Shown: positions 1 to 8,526 of the stretch, one piece after another
How positions within the stretch are numbered: the first letter of the stretch is position 1
Layout of the letters: the number at the start of each line of letters is the position of its first letter
Source: Planctomycetaceae bacterium
GTDB lineage: Bacteria > Planctomycetota > Planctomycetia > Pirellulales > Pirellulaceae
Direction of reading: 5' to 3'
DNA: 55,970 nucleotides
Assembly (NCBI GenBank): GCA_002724245.1
Contig: PBOG01000028.1
Coordinates: forward strand, 1-55,970
Notes under the pieces: generated by a model
What the model saw: only the letters and a program-made list of their open reading frames with translations
Told to the model about the DNA's origin: nothing
The model's database searches: none
Translations under genes and position numbers: made by a program

Positions 1-1135
1 GGTCTGTGCCATACGGAATGACGTTGCGAAAAAATGCCGCCAATCGGTAGTAATCTTCCTGTGGAATCGGGTCGAATTTATGTTCGTGACAACGGGCACA
101 ACCTATTGTCAGTCCCAAGAATGTTTCACCAGTCGTACGCACCAGATCATCGATTTCATCCCAGAGAGCAACCTGTTTGTCATCCGGCTCATCATCCCAA
201 ACCCCCAGCCGATAATAGCCTGTGGCAATGATCGTCTCTCGCGACAAGTCCTCCAGTTCATCACCCGCCAACTGCTCTTGCACAAACCGATCGAAACCTT
301 TGTCCTCATTGAACGAACGCACCACGTAGTCACGAAAACGCCATGCGTGGGGTTTTTCACCATCCCGTTCATACCCGTTGGTTTGGGCATAACGAACGAG
401 ATCCAGCCAATGCCTGCCCCAGCGTTCACCGTATTGCGGACGCGCCAGCAAGTCATCCACCAACCGGTCGTAACGATCAGCTGCCGGATTTTCCGCGAAC
501 TTCTGCACCTCATCCGGCGTCGGAGGCAAACCGGTCAAATCAAAAAACAATCGACGAATCAAGATACGCGGCGCTGCCAGCGGTGCCGACCGCAGCCCCT
601 GTTCCCGCAATCGTTTTGTCACAAACCAATCGATAGGATTCGCCATCTGCGAAAAATTGCCACTCCGAAGAATGGTTGGTCGTTTCAACGGTTGAAACGA
701 CCAATGCTGCCGATCTGCAGCTGTCACGCCCAACGACGGATGTGTCAACTCGTCGGGCGCGACTGCGCCCCGAGGCCAATAGGCCCCACTGCGAACCCAT
801 CGGGTAAGTACTTCCACCTCGCGTTGGCGAAGCTTGCGATCTGGCGGCATTTCAAGGCCCTGGTAATTGATCGCCTGGATCAGCAGACTTTCATCTGGCT
901 TGCCAGGCTTTAGCACAGGTCCTGAATCACCTCCTGCCAGAAGATGAGGGCCTTGGTCGAGCCTTAAACCACCTCGCTGTTTTTTCGGTCCGTGGCAACG
1001 AAAGCAGCGTTGCGCCAGTAAGGGGCGAACCTTGGACTCAAAATAGGCGGCCCGCTCACGATCAGACGCTTCGGCCGCAGGCATACCTGCGTTGGCAAAT
1101 ACAGGTAGTAAAACGACAACCAGCAAGTATCTCAT
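1..1135 (-). CDS. PSCyt1/DUF1549 cytochrome-like exported protein (partial, 3' end outside window)
   Basis: The reading frame starts with ATG at 1135 and stays open to the window edge, giving 378 residues with the C-terminus missing. Residues 1-23 are a signal peptide. A first haem-type CxxCH motif (CFRCHG) sits at residues 44-49 in a region that matches planctomycete cytochrome PSCyt1. From about residue 160 the sequence matches DUF1549, including RRLFFDLTGLPPTPDEV (about 194-210), and it carries a second CxxCH (CARCH, 346-350) followed by HKFDPIPQEDYY. In this family a DUF1553 domain normally follows and would lie off the window. The role is unknown; covalent haem binding outside the cytoplasm is the family expectation. 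These proteins are usually encoded next to a DUF1501 gene, but here the only DUF1501 gene is about 31 kb away. A GGTGGAG sequence precedes the start. Confidence 0.9.
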   Translation of the reverse strand, partial: MRYLLVVVLLPVFANAGMPAAEASDRERAAYFESKVRPLLAQRCFRCHGPKKQRGGLRLDQGPHLLAGGDSGPVLKPGKPDESLLIQAINYQGLEMPPDRKLRQREVEVLTRWVRSGAYWPRGAVAPDELTHPSLGVTAADRQHWSFQPLKRPTILRSGNFSQMANPIDWFVTKRLREQGLRSAPLAAPRILIRRLFFDLTGLPPTPDEVQKFAENPAADRYDRLVDDLLARPQYGERWGRHWLDLVRYAQTNGYERDGEKPHAWRFRDYVVRSFNEDKGFDRFVQEQLAGDELEDLSRETIIATGYYRLGVWDDEPDDKQVALWDEIDDLVRTTGETFLGLTIGCARCHEHKFDPIPQEDYYRLAAFFRNVIPYGTD

Positions 1136-1299
1136 ACCGGTCTTCACTCCACCCGATAAACAACAATCGCCAAGTCCCAACAACAATCACTGAAATTGAG
1201 TTCAATCGCAGCAATGACCTGACTGAGCCGTCTCTCATTATATCTCTGGATTATGTATGCTCCAAAGTCGCTTCCTGGTCTTTCTGAGGAACCTTATTG

Positions 1300-2106
1300 A
1301 TGACAGCTAATCCGTTTGATCTAACAGGTCGTGTTGCCATGGTATCCGGGGCGGCGTCCGGAATGGGGCAAGCCATGTCGCTCGCAGTGGCAGAAGCTGG
1401 AGCCGATGTTGTTCTTGTTGACATTAACCCCGAAGGAGCCCAAATCACCGCCCAACAGATCACCCAGTTAGGCAGGAAAGCCGTCGTCGTGGATTGCGAT
1501 GTTTCTGACTCTGAGCAAATCACTTCTTTATTTGAAGAACTCGACCAGCAATTCGGGCGCATCGATTTCCTGGGCAACGTCGCTGGCCAAGGCGTCCTGG
1601 CCAGCCCCACGGAACTTACATTGGCACAACTTCAGAGAGTGCTCCAACAACTCGTAATTGGACGCTTTTTCATGTGTCAACAAGCCGGGCTTCGCATGCT
1701 GTCGCAGGGCAGGGGGTCCATTGTGAATATTGGCTCACTCGCCAGCACCACTGCATTAGGACGAAGCCACATCGCTTACAGCATGGCCATGGGAGCAGTT
1801 GTGCAGATGACACGAGAATTGAGCACGGAATGGTCCGCGTCTGGTGTTCGTGTCAATGCGATTCTGCCCGCCCAGGTTACCAATCCGGGGCTGCTCAAGA
1901 GAATGGAAGCGGATCCAAATCTGCAGCAACAATTTCTCTCCGGAATTCCCGCAGGACGCATGGGCAAGCCCGCAGATATCAAAGGACTATCCGTGTTACT
2001 GGCTTCGGACGCGTCCTCGTGGATCACGGGCGCGCTGATCCCAATGGACGGAGGAAACACCGCCATGAATGCCGGCGGCACTCCGGGACATCGTCCACCT
2101 GCGTAG
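1300..2106 (+). CDS. SDR family oxidoreductase with altered catalytic tetrad
   Basis: Short-chain dehydrogenase/reductase of 268 residues. The Rossmann motif GAASGMG is at 17-23, Asp41 follows the second strand (suggesting NAD rather than NADP), NVAG at 93-96 replaces the usual NNAG, and the catalytic-site Ser146 and Tyr160 are present. The YxxxK motif reads YSMAM, so the usual Lys is Met164. ATG at 1300 is preferred over the TTG directly upstream because GAGGA lies 9 bases before it. The substrate cannot be told from sequence. It faces serC convergently with a 63-base gap, so it is probably transcribed alone. The missing Lys may mean reduced or altered activity. Confidence 0.9.
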   Translation: MTANPFDLTGRVAMVSGAASGMGQAMSLAVAEAGADVVLVDINPEGAQITAQQITQLGRKAVVVDCDVSDSEQITSLFEELDQQFGRIDFLGNVAGQGVLASPTELTLAQLQRVLQQLVIGRFFMCQQAGLRMLSQGRGSIVNIGSLASTTALGRSHIAYSMAMGAVVQMTRELSTEWSASGVRVNAILPAQVTNPGLLKRMEADPNLQQQFLSGIPAGRMGKPADIKGLSVLLASDASSWITGALIPMDGGNTAMNAGGTPGHRPPA

Positions 2107-2169
2107 CCGTATAGCCCTCGACAAGACCGCCGTCTGGCCACACCATCAGGCAGCGCTCAACGACGATGC

Positions 2170-3279
2170 CTAAGCATTCCTGGTACGGAAATCACGCATA
2201 AAACCTGCCAAGGAGGCTACCCCGGACTCCGGCACCGCGTTATAGATCGACGCGCGGATTCCCCCCACGCTGCGGTGACCGCGAAGGGCACAAAGTCCCT
2301 CCGCTTCGGCGCTCTCAACAAAACGATCGTCCAATTCGCTGGATGGCAATCGAAATGTCACGTTCATAAGAGAGCGATAATCTGGCTGGGCATGCCCCTG
2401 ATAAAATCCATCGCTGCTGTCCAGTACGTCGTACAACATCTTCGCTTTGGCCTGATTGAGATGATCCATCGCCACGAGACCACCAATCTCATCCTCAAGC
2501 CATTGTGCGACTAACCCGACCATGTAAATGCCGAACGTACATGGAGTGTTGTACAAGGAGCCCGCTTGAGCATGTTCCCGATAACTTAGATAACCTGGCA
2601 GGGAATCTGCACTACGCTCCAATAGCTGATCACGAATGATCACAATAGTCACCCCGGCGGGCCCGGCATTTTTTTGCGCACATGCGTAGATTAACCCATA
2701 GCGTTCAACATCAATGGGCCGTGAGAGAAAATCAGACGAAGCGTCACAAACCAGTACCAGATCTTTTGCTTCAGGATCCGAGCGAAACTGCACGCCTTGA
2801 ATTGTCTCATTTGAAGTGACGTGCCGATACGCAATCCCATCCGAACCATCCCAGGACAAATCATCCGGCAAGCGGTCGTAACCAGTCGCTGCGCCATCCC
2901 AGACCACCCGTACAGCGCCTGCCAAACGGGCTTGCTCACAGGCTTTCACACCCCACGACCCCGTCAACACATATTGCGCGTCACCTTCCTGGCCACCCAA
3001 CAGGTTCATGGGCACCATCGAAAACTGCAGCCGGGAGCCTCCTTGTAGAAACAACACGGTGTAGCCATCCGGAACCGCCAGTAACCGCCGCAAGCGACAT
3101 TCTGCATCATGAAGAATTGCCTTGAATGCTGGACTGCGATGGCTGATTTCAAGTACCGATGCGCCCGTACCGGGAAGTGCCAGTAAATCTCTTTGCGCCT
3201 GCTCGAGCACTGGGAGCGGTAATGCCGCGGGACCCGCACAAAAATTGAACTGACGAGACGGTGAATTGTCCTCGGACAT
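2170..3279 (-). CDS. serC: Phosphoserine aminotransferase SerC
   Basis: PLP-dependent class V aminotransferase converting 3-phosphohydroxypyruvate and glutamate to phosphoserine in serine synthesis; the same fold serves pyridoxine synthesis in some bacteria. The 369-residue protein begins FNFCAGPAALP (11-21), has FLQGGSRLQFSMVPMNLL around 77-94, and carries the PLP Lys at about 203 in CAQKNAGPAGVTIV. NTPCTFGIYM matches the conserved SerC motif. I chose ATG 3279 because homology starts there and GAGAGAA precedes it; the frame is open further upstream but that part looks non-coding. Its pathway partner serA is in the window at 33363-34988 but not linked. Confidence 0.95.
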   Translation of the reverse strand: MSEDNSPSRQFNFCAGPAALPLPVLEQAQRDLLALPGTGASVLEISHRSPAFKAILHDAECRLRRLLAVPDGYTVLFLQGGSRLQFSMVPMNLLGGQEGDAQYVLTGSWGVKACEQARLAGAVRVVWDGAATGYDRLPDDLSWDGSDGIAYRHVTSNETIQGVQFRSDPEAKDLVLVCDASSDFLSRPIDVERYGLIYACAQKNAGPAGVTIVIIRDQLLERSADSLPGYLSYREHAQAGSLYNTPCTFGIYMVGLVAQWLEDEIGGLVAMDHLNQAKAKMLYDVLDSSDGFYQGHAQPDYRSLMNVTFRLPSSELDDRFVESAEAEGLCALRGHRSVGGIRASIYNAVPESGVASLAGFMRDFRTRNA

Positions 3280-3433
3280 GCAGAATTCTCTCACAGGGTC
3301 ACATGAGCAGTTTTGATCCAATAACAGCGCACCGGTCGGTTCTGCAAAAATTCGTTTGCGTTGCCGCACCCTCGACGCGTTACTGCGACAGAATGACCGC
3401 CCCTTCTGGGGTAAACAACCGCTCAAACAAAAG

Positions 3434-3475
3434 GCAAAAAAAAACCTCGCGCCACCTGAAACATGGTGCGAGGTT
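3434..3475 (-). terminator. Rho-independent terminator of the small lipoprotein gene
   Basis: Read on the minus strand, an 11-bp stem (3465-3475 with 3443-3453, one G-T type mismatch) closes an 11-base loop and is followed directly by a run of about nine T. It lies 64 bases after the stop of the small lipoprotein gene and well before serC, so it separates the two transcripts. Confidence 0.85.
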
Positions 3476-3538
3476 CTGACAGCTCAAAAACTGTTCTGTA
3501 TTGTGTCGGGAGCAAAAACAGCCCCGCCGCGAGCAGGC

Positions 3539-3706
3539 TTACTTGCCAGCATCGCCAGCGCCAGTCGGATCGGGCATATCGGTAACGCCCTCATCCACGC
3601 TAACGCTTGGATCTACGGCATTCTCGGAATTCTCGGGAGCGCCACAACCAACCGCGCCCAGAGAAGTCGCGGCAACAACCGTCAACAAAGCCATCCAATT
3701 CTTCAT
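3539..3706 (-). CDS. Small lipoprotein, function unknown
   Basis: A 55-residue protein starting at MKNWMALLTVVAA. It has one Lys, a hydrophobic core and a lipobox-like LGAVGC ending in Cys at about residue 20, then an acidic, Pro/Ser-rich tail with no fold that I recognise. I use the ATG at 3706 rather than the longer frame because the signal peptide starts there. It is followed by a clear terminator and sits alone between serC and the lipoate cassette. Small lipoproteins of this kind (GCGAP after the lipobox) are common in planctomycetes. It is likely a real membrane-anchored peptide with unknown function. Confidence 0.65.
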   Translation of the reverse strand: MKNWMALLTVVAATSLGAVGCGAPENSENAVDPSVSVDEGVTDMPDPTGAGDAGK

Positions 3707-3828
3707 CTCGTGTTCTCCACAATGGGGCAACAAATGTACGAAAATTCAGAGTCCTTTAGTATAGAACAAACTGCGCCGCATAGGAACTAGGGCGACAGGC
3801 CCGATTCCGACCATACCGTCATGCCACC

Positions 3829-4086
3829 TCACGTCTCTTCCAGGTCAATTTGCGCCAACACATCACCCGCTGTGACAACCGTGTCTTCCTCCACGCACAG
3901 TTGACGCAATGTTCCACTAGCGGGAGCCGACACACCAATCGTGACGTCATTTGCCGTAATTTCTACGAGCGGTTCTCCATGCGTTACAGAATCCCCACTT
4001 TTCGCAAGCCAGGCTGTGACTACCAGCAATTCGTTGGCCAAACCAAAATCGGGGGTGACAAGTTCCAAGCAAGAGGTTGCGTCCAT
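3829..4086 (-). CDS. Lipoyl-domain protein lacking the acceptor lysine
   Basis: An 85-residue stand-alone domain with the fold signature of E2-type lipoyl/biotinyl domains: GDSVTHGEPLVEI at 31-43 and SAPASGTL at 53-60. In ordinary lipoyl domains the stretch between these reads ETDKA/V with the lipoylated Lys at the hairpin tip. Here it reads ITANDVTI and the aligned position is Asp47, with no Lys nearby, so the protein should not be lipoylated in the usual way. ATG 4086 fits the domain start and has GGAT upstream; a TTG at 4143 in the same frame would overlap the lipA stop. It lies 53 bases after lipA in the same direction, so it is probably co-transcribed with lipA and lipB. It could be a non-lipoylated scaffold or carrier; no E1, E2 or E3 gene is near. 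Confidence 0.8.
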   Translation of the reverse strand: MDATSCLELVTPDFGLANELLVVTAWLAKSGDSVTHGEPLVEITANDVTIGVSAPASGTLRQLCVEEDTVVTAGDVLAQIDLEET

Positions 4087-4139
4087 TAGGATCCGGCCAG
4101 TGAGGCAAATATTCCCGAAAACTCCCAGCCGGCCGGCTT

Positions 4140-5048
4140 TCAACGAGATTCTGCCATATCCCGCGCATGATAACTGCTACGGACAAACGGCCCACTCGCG
4201 ACTTGACTGAAGCCCATTCTACGAGCTTTTTCACCCAAATCTGTGAACTCCGCAGGTGGCACAAAACGTACTACAGGCAGATAACGATCGGTCGCAGGCT
4301 GCAAATATTGTCCCAGTGTCAAAAAGTCACAACCGACGTCAAGAAGGTCCGCAAGAACACCGAACAGCTCTTCGTGCGTCTCACCAAGGCCCAGCATCAG
4401 GCCACTCTTCGTCTTCGTGGAAGGAGACCGCCGTTTGATCACATCCAGCAAATGCAATGTCCAACGATAGTCACTCTGCGGACCACGTACACGTCGATAC
4501 AATCTCGGCACCGTCTCAGTGTTATGGTTGAATACATCTGGGGCAGCGTCCAACACGACATCAATCGCATTGGGACAATCTCGAAAATCTGGTGTCAGTA
4601 ATTCGATTGTTGCATCAGTGTGGTTGCGAACTGCTACGACGCAGTCATGAAAATGCTGCGCCCCACCATCTGGAAGATCGTCCCTTGTAACCGACGTGAT
4701 CACCACGTGCTGCAAACCCATCTGCACCACAGCACCAGCCAATCGCGCAGGCTCGTCAACCGCGGGCAACGATGGCTTTCCGCGTGCCACAGCACAAAAA
4801 CCGCAAGAACGGGTACAAACATCCCCAAGAATCATAAAGGTCGCGGTCTTTTGTGAGTAGCATTCCATGCGGTTGGGGCAACGCGCATGATCACAGACAG
4901 TTTCCAAGCCAAACTTTTCCACTACCCGAGCTGTAAAATGGTCAGCGTTACCTTTAGGAACCTCACGGCGCAACCACGCAGGCAGTCGCGCCCGCCCTGT
5001 CGACGCCGAGATAACTGGCAATTCAGTGAAAGATGAAGGCTGGTTCAC
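4140..5048 (-). CDS. lipA: Lipoyl synthase LipA
   Basis: Radical-SAM enzyme that inserts two sulfurs into protein-bound octanoyl groups. Both iron-sulfur clusters are supported: auxiliary cluster cysteines 52, 57 and 63 (CDHARCPNRMEC) and radical-SAM cysteines 78, 82 and 85 (CTRSCGFC). The C-terminal VRSSYHA provides the conserved serine ligand. I take the GTG at 5048, one base after the lipB-like stop, giving 302 residues and the usual 20-odd residues before LPAWLRREVPKG. An ATG at 5117 in frame would overlap lipB by 68 bases and has no clear ribosome site, so the start is not certain. The enzyme looks fully intact, unlike its two neighbours. Confidence 0.95.
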   Translation of the reverse strand: MNQPSSFTELPVISASTGRARLPAWLRREVPKGNADHFTARVVEKFGLETVCDHARCPNRMECYSQKTATFMILGDVCTRSCGFCAVARGKPSLPAVDEPARLAGAVVQMGLQHVVITSVTRDDLPDGGAQHFHDCVVAVRNHTDATIELLTPDFRDCPNAIDVVLDAAPDVFNHNTETVPRLYRRVRGPQSDYRWTLHLLDVIKRRSPSTKTKSGLMLGLGETHEELFGVLADLLDVGCDFLTLGQYLQPATDRYLPVVRFVPPAEFTDLGEKARRMGFSQVASGPFVRSSYHARDMAESR

Positions 5049-5049
5049 G

Positions 5050-5763
5050 CTATCCGATCTGGTTACGCAAATAAGGATGGCCTGTTTGGAGGTGACATTG
5101 TTCAGACCCAAATACATGGGAAAGCTGCTCGATCAACGCCACCCGAACCGCCGTCATTTTAACACCCTGACGGCATTCAGCCATCAGGGAACTCTGCGAC
5201 GTCACATCATCCATGGGGATCGCAGGCCGTACAAAAGAGAATAGTCGCATCGCTGGATTCACGTTCAAGAACGCGCCGTAACTCGTAACATCTCGACGAA
5301 CTGCCACACCCAGTGTGGCCAACTGGCCGGACCTCGCCCAGACCCCGAAACCTCGCGCAGGACGCTGCAAGACTGGAATCCTGAACTGCTCACAAGTTTG
5401 AACCAAAGCGCATCGAACACGCGACAGGTAACTTCCCACAGACCAGTCAAGCCGCCTCAAATGGCAAATCACATACACCGCAATTTGGCCGTGAGAGTGT
5501 AACACACAACCGCCACCCCGAGATACCCAACGCAATTCCAGACGTTCACGGCGCAGCTGTTGATCGGTGAGCAGAACATGTCCACGTGAGCCGTTGCGCC
5601 CCACCGTGATCAATGGAGAATGCTCGGCAATCAAGACCGTGATACGAAACGACTGATTGTCAACCGCTTCAAATTCCAGGCGATCTTGCAGTCTTTGACA
5701 ATCTGCAAACGCAACTTTTCCAAGCAGGTGCGCATCTACGGATATGTCTCGAATTCTGGCCAT
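5050..5763 (-). CDS. lipB: LipB-like octanoyltransferase family protein lacking catalytic Cys and Lys
   Basis: Member of the LipB/LplA fold family, 237 residues. Family marks are TVGRNGSRGHVLL (53-65), SRGGGCVLHSHGQIAVY (81-97) with the invariant His89, and the late segment TSYGAFLNVNPAMRLFSFVRP (about 160-180). LipB forms an octanoyl thioester on a Cys in a PCG motif and uses a Lys in a K-I/L-A-x-L-G motif. Here these read PAI (Ala181) and GQLATLG (Gln147), so both catalytic groups are absent. The position next to lipA points to a lipoate-related job, but not standard octanoyl transfer. ATG 5763 is chosen because homology starts there. It is first in the lipB-lipA-lipoyl-domain unit. The symbol reflects family only. 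Confidence 0.85.
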   Translation of the reverse strand: MARIRDISVDAHLLGKVAFADCQRLQDRLEFEAVDNQSFRITVLIAEHSPLITVGRNGSRGHVLLTDQQLRRERLELRWVSRGGGCVLHSHGQIAVYVICHLRRLDWSVGSYLSRVRCALVQTCEQFRIPVLQRPARGFGVWARSGQLATLGVAVRRDVTSYGAFLNVNPAMRLFSFVRPAIPMDDVTSQSSLMAECRQGVKMTAVRVALIEQLSHVFGSEQCHLQTGHPYLRNQIG

Positions 5764-5850
5764 GGCAACAAACTCTTTGGTCCCAGAGATTGTAGCCCCG
5801 CAAGGTGTCCAGCGCACACCCCGAAAACCAAATCCGCGTGAGAGCAACGA

Positions 5851-8526
5851 CTATTGTGCATCAGTCAAACGACGGATTGCAACAACGCGTCTCTTCGGAC
5901 CTACGGCGACACCAAACCAGCCATCTCGAACCACACATTGTGTCAACTGGAGACCATGCAAGCTTGATTCCTGGGCCTCTTGCAGATCCAGCAACGTCAA
6001 AGGTCGGGCCTTGGAAAAGACCTTTGCAAAAATGGCTCGCAAAGCCAACTTCCGCCTTCGTCCGGCAACGCTGATATAACCATCTCGCACTAGTTTTAGT
6101 GACAGCCCATCGACCTGTGGTCGATACCAGACCGTGACGCCAAAATTCCGCCAACGGTTACGGCGTTCGGAAACTTCCGCAAAACGGAGCGACAGCTCGA
6201 CACGTCCCCCTTCGAGTTTGACCCGAACCGCTTCATCGGCAGCAAATCGAACCTTAACATTTTCCGGAATATCCTCTGGCAACACATCTTCCTTTTGGCC
6301 AAAAATGTCCAGCAGGTAGACCAGCCATTGGCGCAATTCCATTTCACGACCGTCAAACTGAATTTGTTCCAGTGCGTTGTTCAATGCCGACTCGTGAAAC
6401 TGCACACTAAGCTCGCTCTCTTTGGGCTCACGAGGCCGCGGCGTATAACTCCCCAGCTGTCGATCAGATGCCAGTCGATAACGCCCTACGAGCTGTCGCT
6501 CCGTTGTCTGCAAACGCACGATCCGAGGTTCCAAACCCAAACGATCTAGTGGGCCCAACACCCGATCCGAAATTTTCTGCCTGGAAACATCAAGCGACTC
6601 AGCCACCTCACGGTCTAATTGCGCCTCGACGGTGCGTGACACACGGCTTTCCATCGTCTGCTGGGCAAGAGGCTGTACTTTCTCATATTCCCTTAACACC
6701 ATTCCTCGCACCAGCGATCTTACGACCGGGATCACGTCAAAGGATGTTTGCAGATCGGTGAGTTCAGATTCACTTATAGCCGCAGCGCGACTCGGGTCCG
6801 GAAAAGTACCCACGCTGTCCATGAGCAGGACTTTCTGTGCCCGAAAAGTGGCGTGCCCGTGGTTGATCAGCCGCGCTGGCCACGTCGTAGTGGCCGTCTG
6901 CGATTCAACCTCACCTTGTGCCTCCAAGCGCAAACGCCAGGACCACGGCGCCTTAATCAAACGCACTGCTAAATCTGTGCGTGCCTGACTACTACCTTCA
7001 ATACGTGCACCCATCACGCATTCGTCGATCGGTGTCTCGACCGGTTTCATTGCTGGCAACAACCGATTCAAGAATGACTCCGATACAGTCACCCGCAAAT
7101 TGGCGTTACGGTAATGCAGGTTAACCTGCTCACCGAATTGTCTTAACGGTACGCTTGGAGACCAACGTAGAAGGTTGTACTGCCGAGCAACACGACGCGC
7201 AATCGCACGATGGTCCAGTGACTCGTACTGTTCCAGATCACTCAACAACTGAGCGTAGTCAACAGGCTCCGCAACCCACTGCTGGAGACTGCGGGTCAAT
7301 TGTGAAAAGGGAGTTGTCGAGAAAAACTCTCGCTGCAACTGGCTCAACTTTGGCGAAGTCAAACGGCGCAACATGCTTTCCGCCAGTCTACGCTGCTGCT
7401 CCAAAGTGACGCGACTGCCGGCTCGCATCAAGTTGCGCGCGACATCTAACAGCAGGTACTCGCGCCACTGTTCGGGATGTTCAACGCCGGCCAAACGTTC
7501 ATGGACCCGGGTAACCCATCGAGCTACATCCTCTTGGCCCTCGTGACGGATCATAGCGACATCGTGCTGCTGCACAAGGATTTCGCGATACGCTCGCCAG
7601 ATGGCAACCCGCCGCGCAACGGCATAACCTGCAGACAACAACGCACGACGCGTGGCCGCCTCGTCAATTGCCTCAGCCAAACTTTCTCCTCGCACCACCA
7701 ACGCTGAGAGTTGGTCAAGACCTTGCCAGGTCCGTACAGCGGGATCTGGAAGTTCGGCAGCGACCGCGCGAACCTGACTAACAAGCTGCTGGGCCCAATC
7801 AGCCGCGATTGGAGGATTCTTGATGCGTTGCAATTGGCGCAGCAGGGCAAGAGGTTCCGGCCAACCGTCTTTACGTCCGTTCGACAGACGCGACCGACTA
7901 CGTGTCAGAGCAGTTACCTTGGAAAGTTTATTGGTTGTTACGGTTGCTACTGATTTCAATACAACTGAACTGGTCGCGCGTCGTAGGTCCTGTAGTTCGT
8001 CAGACCGTCCCACACGGCGATCCCACGGCTTATTTACCATGGCACCTTGCCTGGAACGCGTTCCCGTGTCACGGGGGACAACCCGATTGATGCGCAACTC
8101 ACGAGGCTGTACGGCAGAATCATGGTTGACTCGTGGCAATACCCCAAAACTGATTTCCCCAGGATCCAAGGCCAGATCGCCCGGACGCGAATCCGCGGCA
8201 GCCGTGCCCAGCTCTGCAAGATAGAGAGAACGGAGGACACCTGGTCTTGCTTGACCTCGTTCAAGTAGGACTGTGGCTGCTACCGTACCTTCGTACTGGT
8301 GTGCCGGTTGCACTAATGAAGGAACGGCATGTTGAACAGCTTGTTCCTGTCGCCACAGCGGATCAGCCTCCGGGAGCTGGCGAGCGCCCATTGAACTTGA
8401 CGCAGCGGAGGTGCCTCGGGACACTTCACGACCACGCCACATTCTCGGCGCCAAGATACCGAGCAAGAACAGACCGGCGAAAGCGGCAAACTGAGTCCAT
8501 CTCGCGAGGTGAATAAGTCGATCCAT
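5851..8526 (-). CDS. Large exported/membrane-anchored protein, function unknown
   Basis: About 891 residues; ATG codons at 8535, 8532 and 8526 are all possible and I use MDRLIHLARW at 8526. A single hydrophobic segment at about residues 8-26 looks like an uncleaved anchor or signal sequence. The rest is soluble, rich in Arg, Leu and Gln, with long predicted helices in the middle and a beta-rich C-terminal third containing two stretches of similar flavour around residues 470-500 and 700-730 (each with a motif like FxESxLNxxL). I recognise no catalytic motif or named domain. It lies 87 bases upstream of the lipB-like start on the same strand, so read-through into the lipoate cassette is possible. 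It is probably a planctomycete-specific envelope protein. Confidence 0.85.
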   Translation of the reverse strand: MDRLIHLARWTQFAAFAGLFLLGILAPRMWRGREVSRGTSAASSSMGARQLPEADPLWRQEQAVQHAVPSLVQPAHQYEGTVAATVLLERGQARPGVLRSLYLAELGTAAADSRPGDLALDPGEISFGVLPRVNHDSAVQPRELRINRVVPRDTGTRSRQGAMVNKPWDRRVGRSDELQDLRRATSSVVLKSVATVTTNKLSKVTALTRSRSRLSNGRKDGWPEPLALLRQLQRIKNPPIAADWAQQLVSQVRAVAAELPDPAVRTWQGLDQLSALVVRGESLAEAIDEAATRRALLSAGYAVARRVAIWRAYREILVQQHDVAMIRHEGQEDVARWVTRVHERLAGVEHPEQWREYLLLDVARNLMRAGSRVTLEQQRRLAESMLRRLTSPKLSQLQREFFSTTPFSQLTRSLQQWVAEPVDYAQLLSDLEQYESLDHRAIARRVARQYNLLRWSPSVPLRQFGEQVNLHYRNANLRVTVSESFLNRLLPAMKPVETPIDECVMGARIEGSSQARTDLAVRLIKAPWSWRLRLEAQGEVESQTATTTWPARLINHGHATFRAQKVLLMDSVGTFPDPSRAAAISESELTDLQTSFDVIPVVRSLVRGMVLREYEKVQPLAQQTMESRVSRTVEAQLDREVAESLDVSRQKISDRVLGPLDRLGLEPRIVRLQTTERQLVGRYRLASDRQLGSYTPRPREPKESELSVQFHESALNNALEQIQFDGREMELRQWLVYLLDIFGQKEDVLPEDIPENVKVRFAADEAVRVKLEGGRVELSLRFAEVSERRNRWRNFGVTVWYRPQVDGLSLKLVRDGYISVAGRRRKLALRAIFAKVFSKARPLTLLDLQEAQESSLHGLQLTQCVVRDGWFGVAVGPKRRVVAIRRLTDAQ

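Noticed and set aside
80-913. Plus-strand open frame of 277 codons at the left end
   Set aside because: It is the complement of the PSCyt1/DUF1549 gene, whose minus-strand frame carries the CxxCH motifs.
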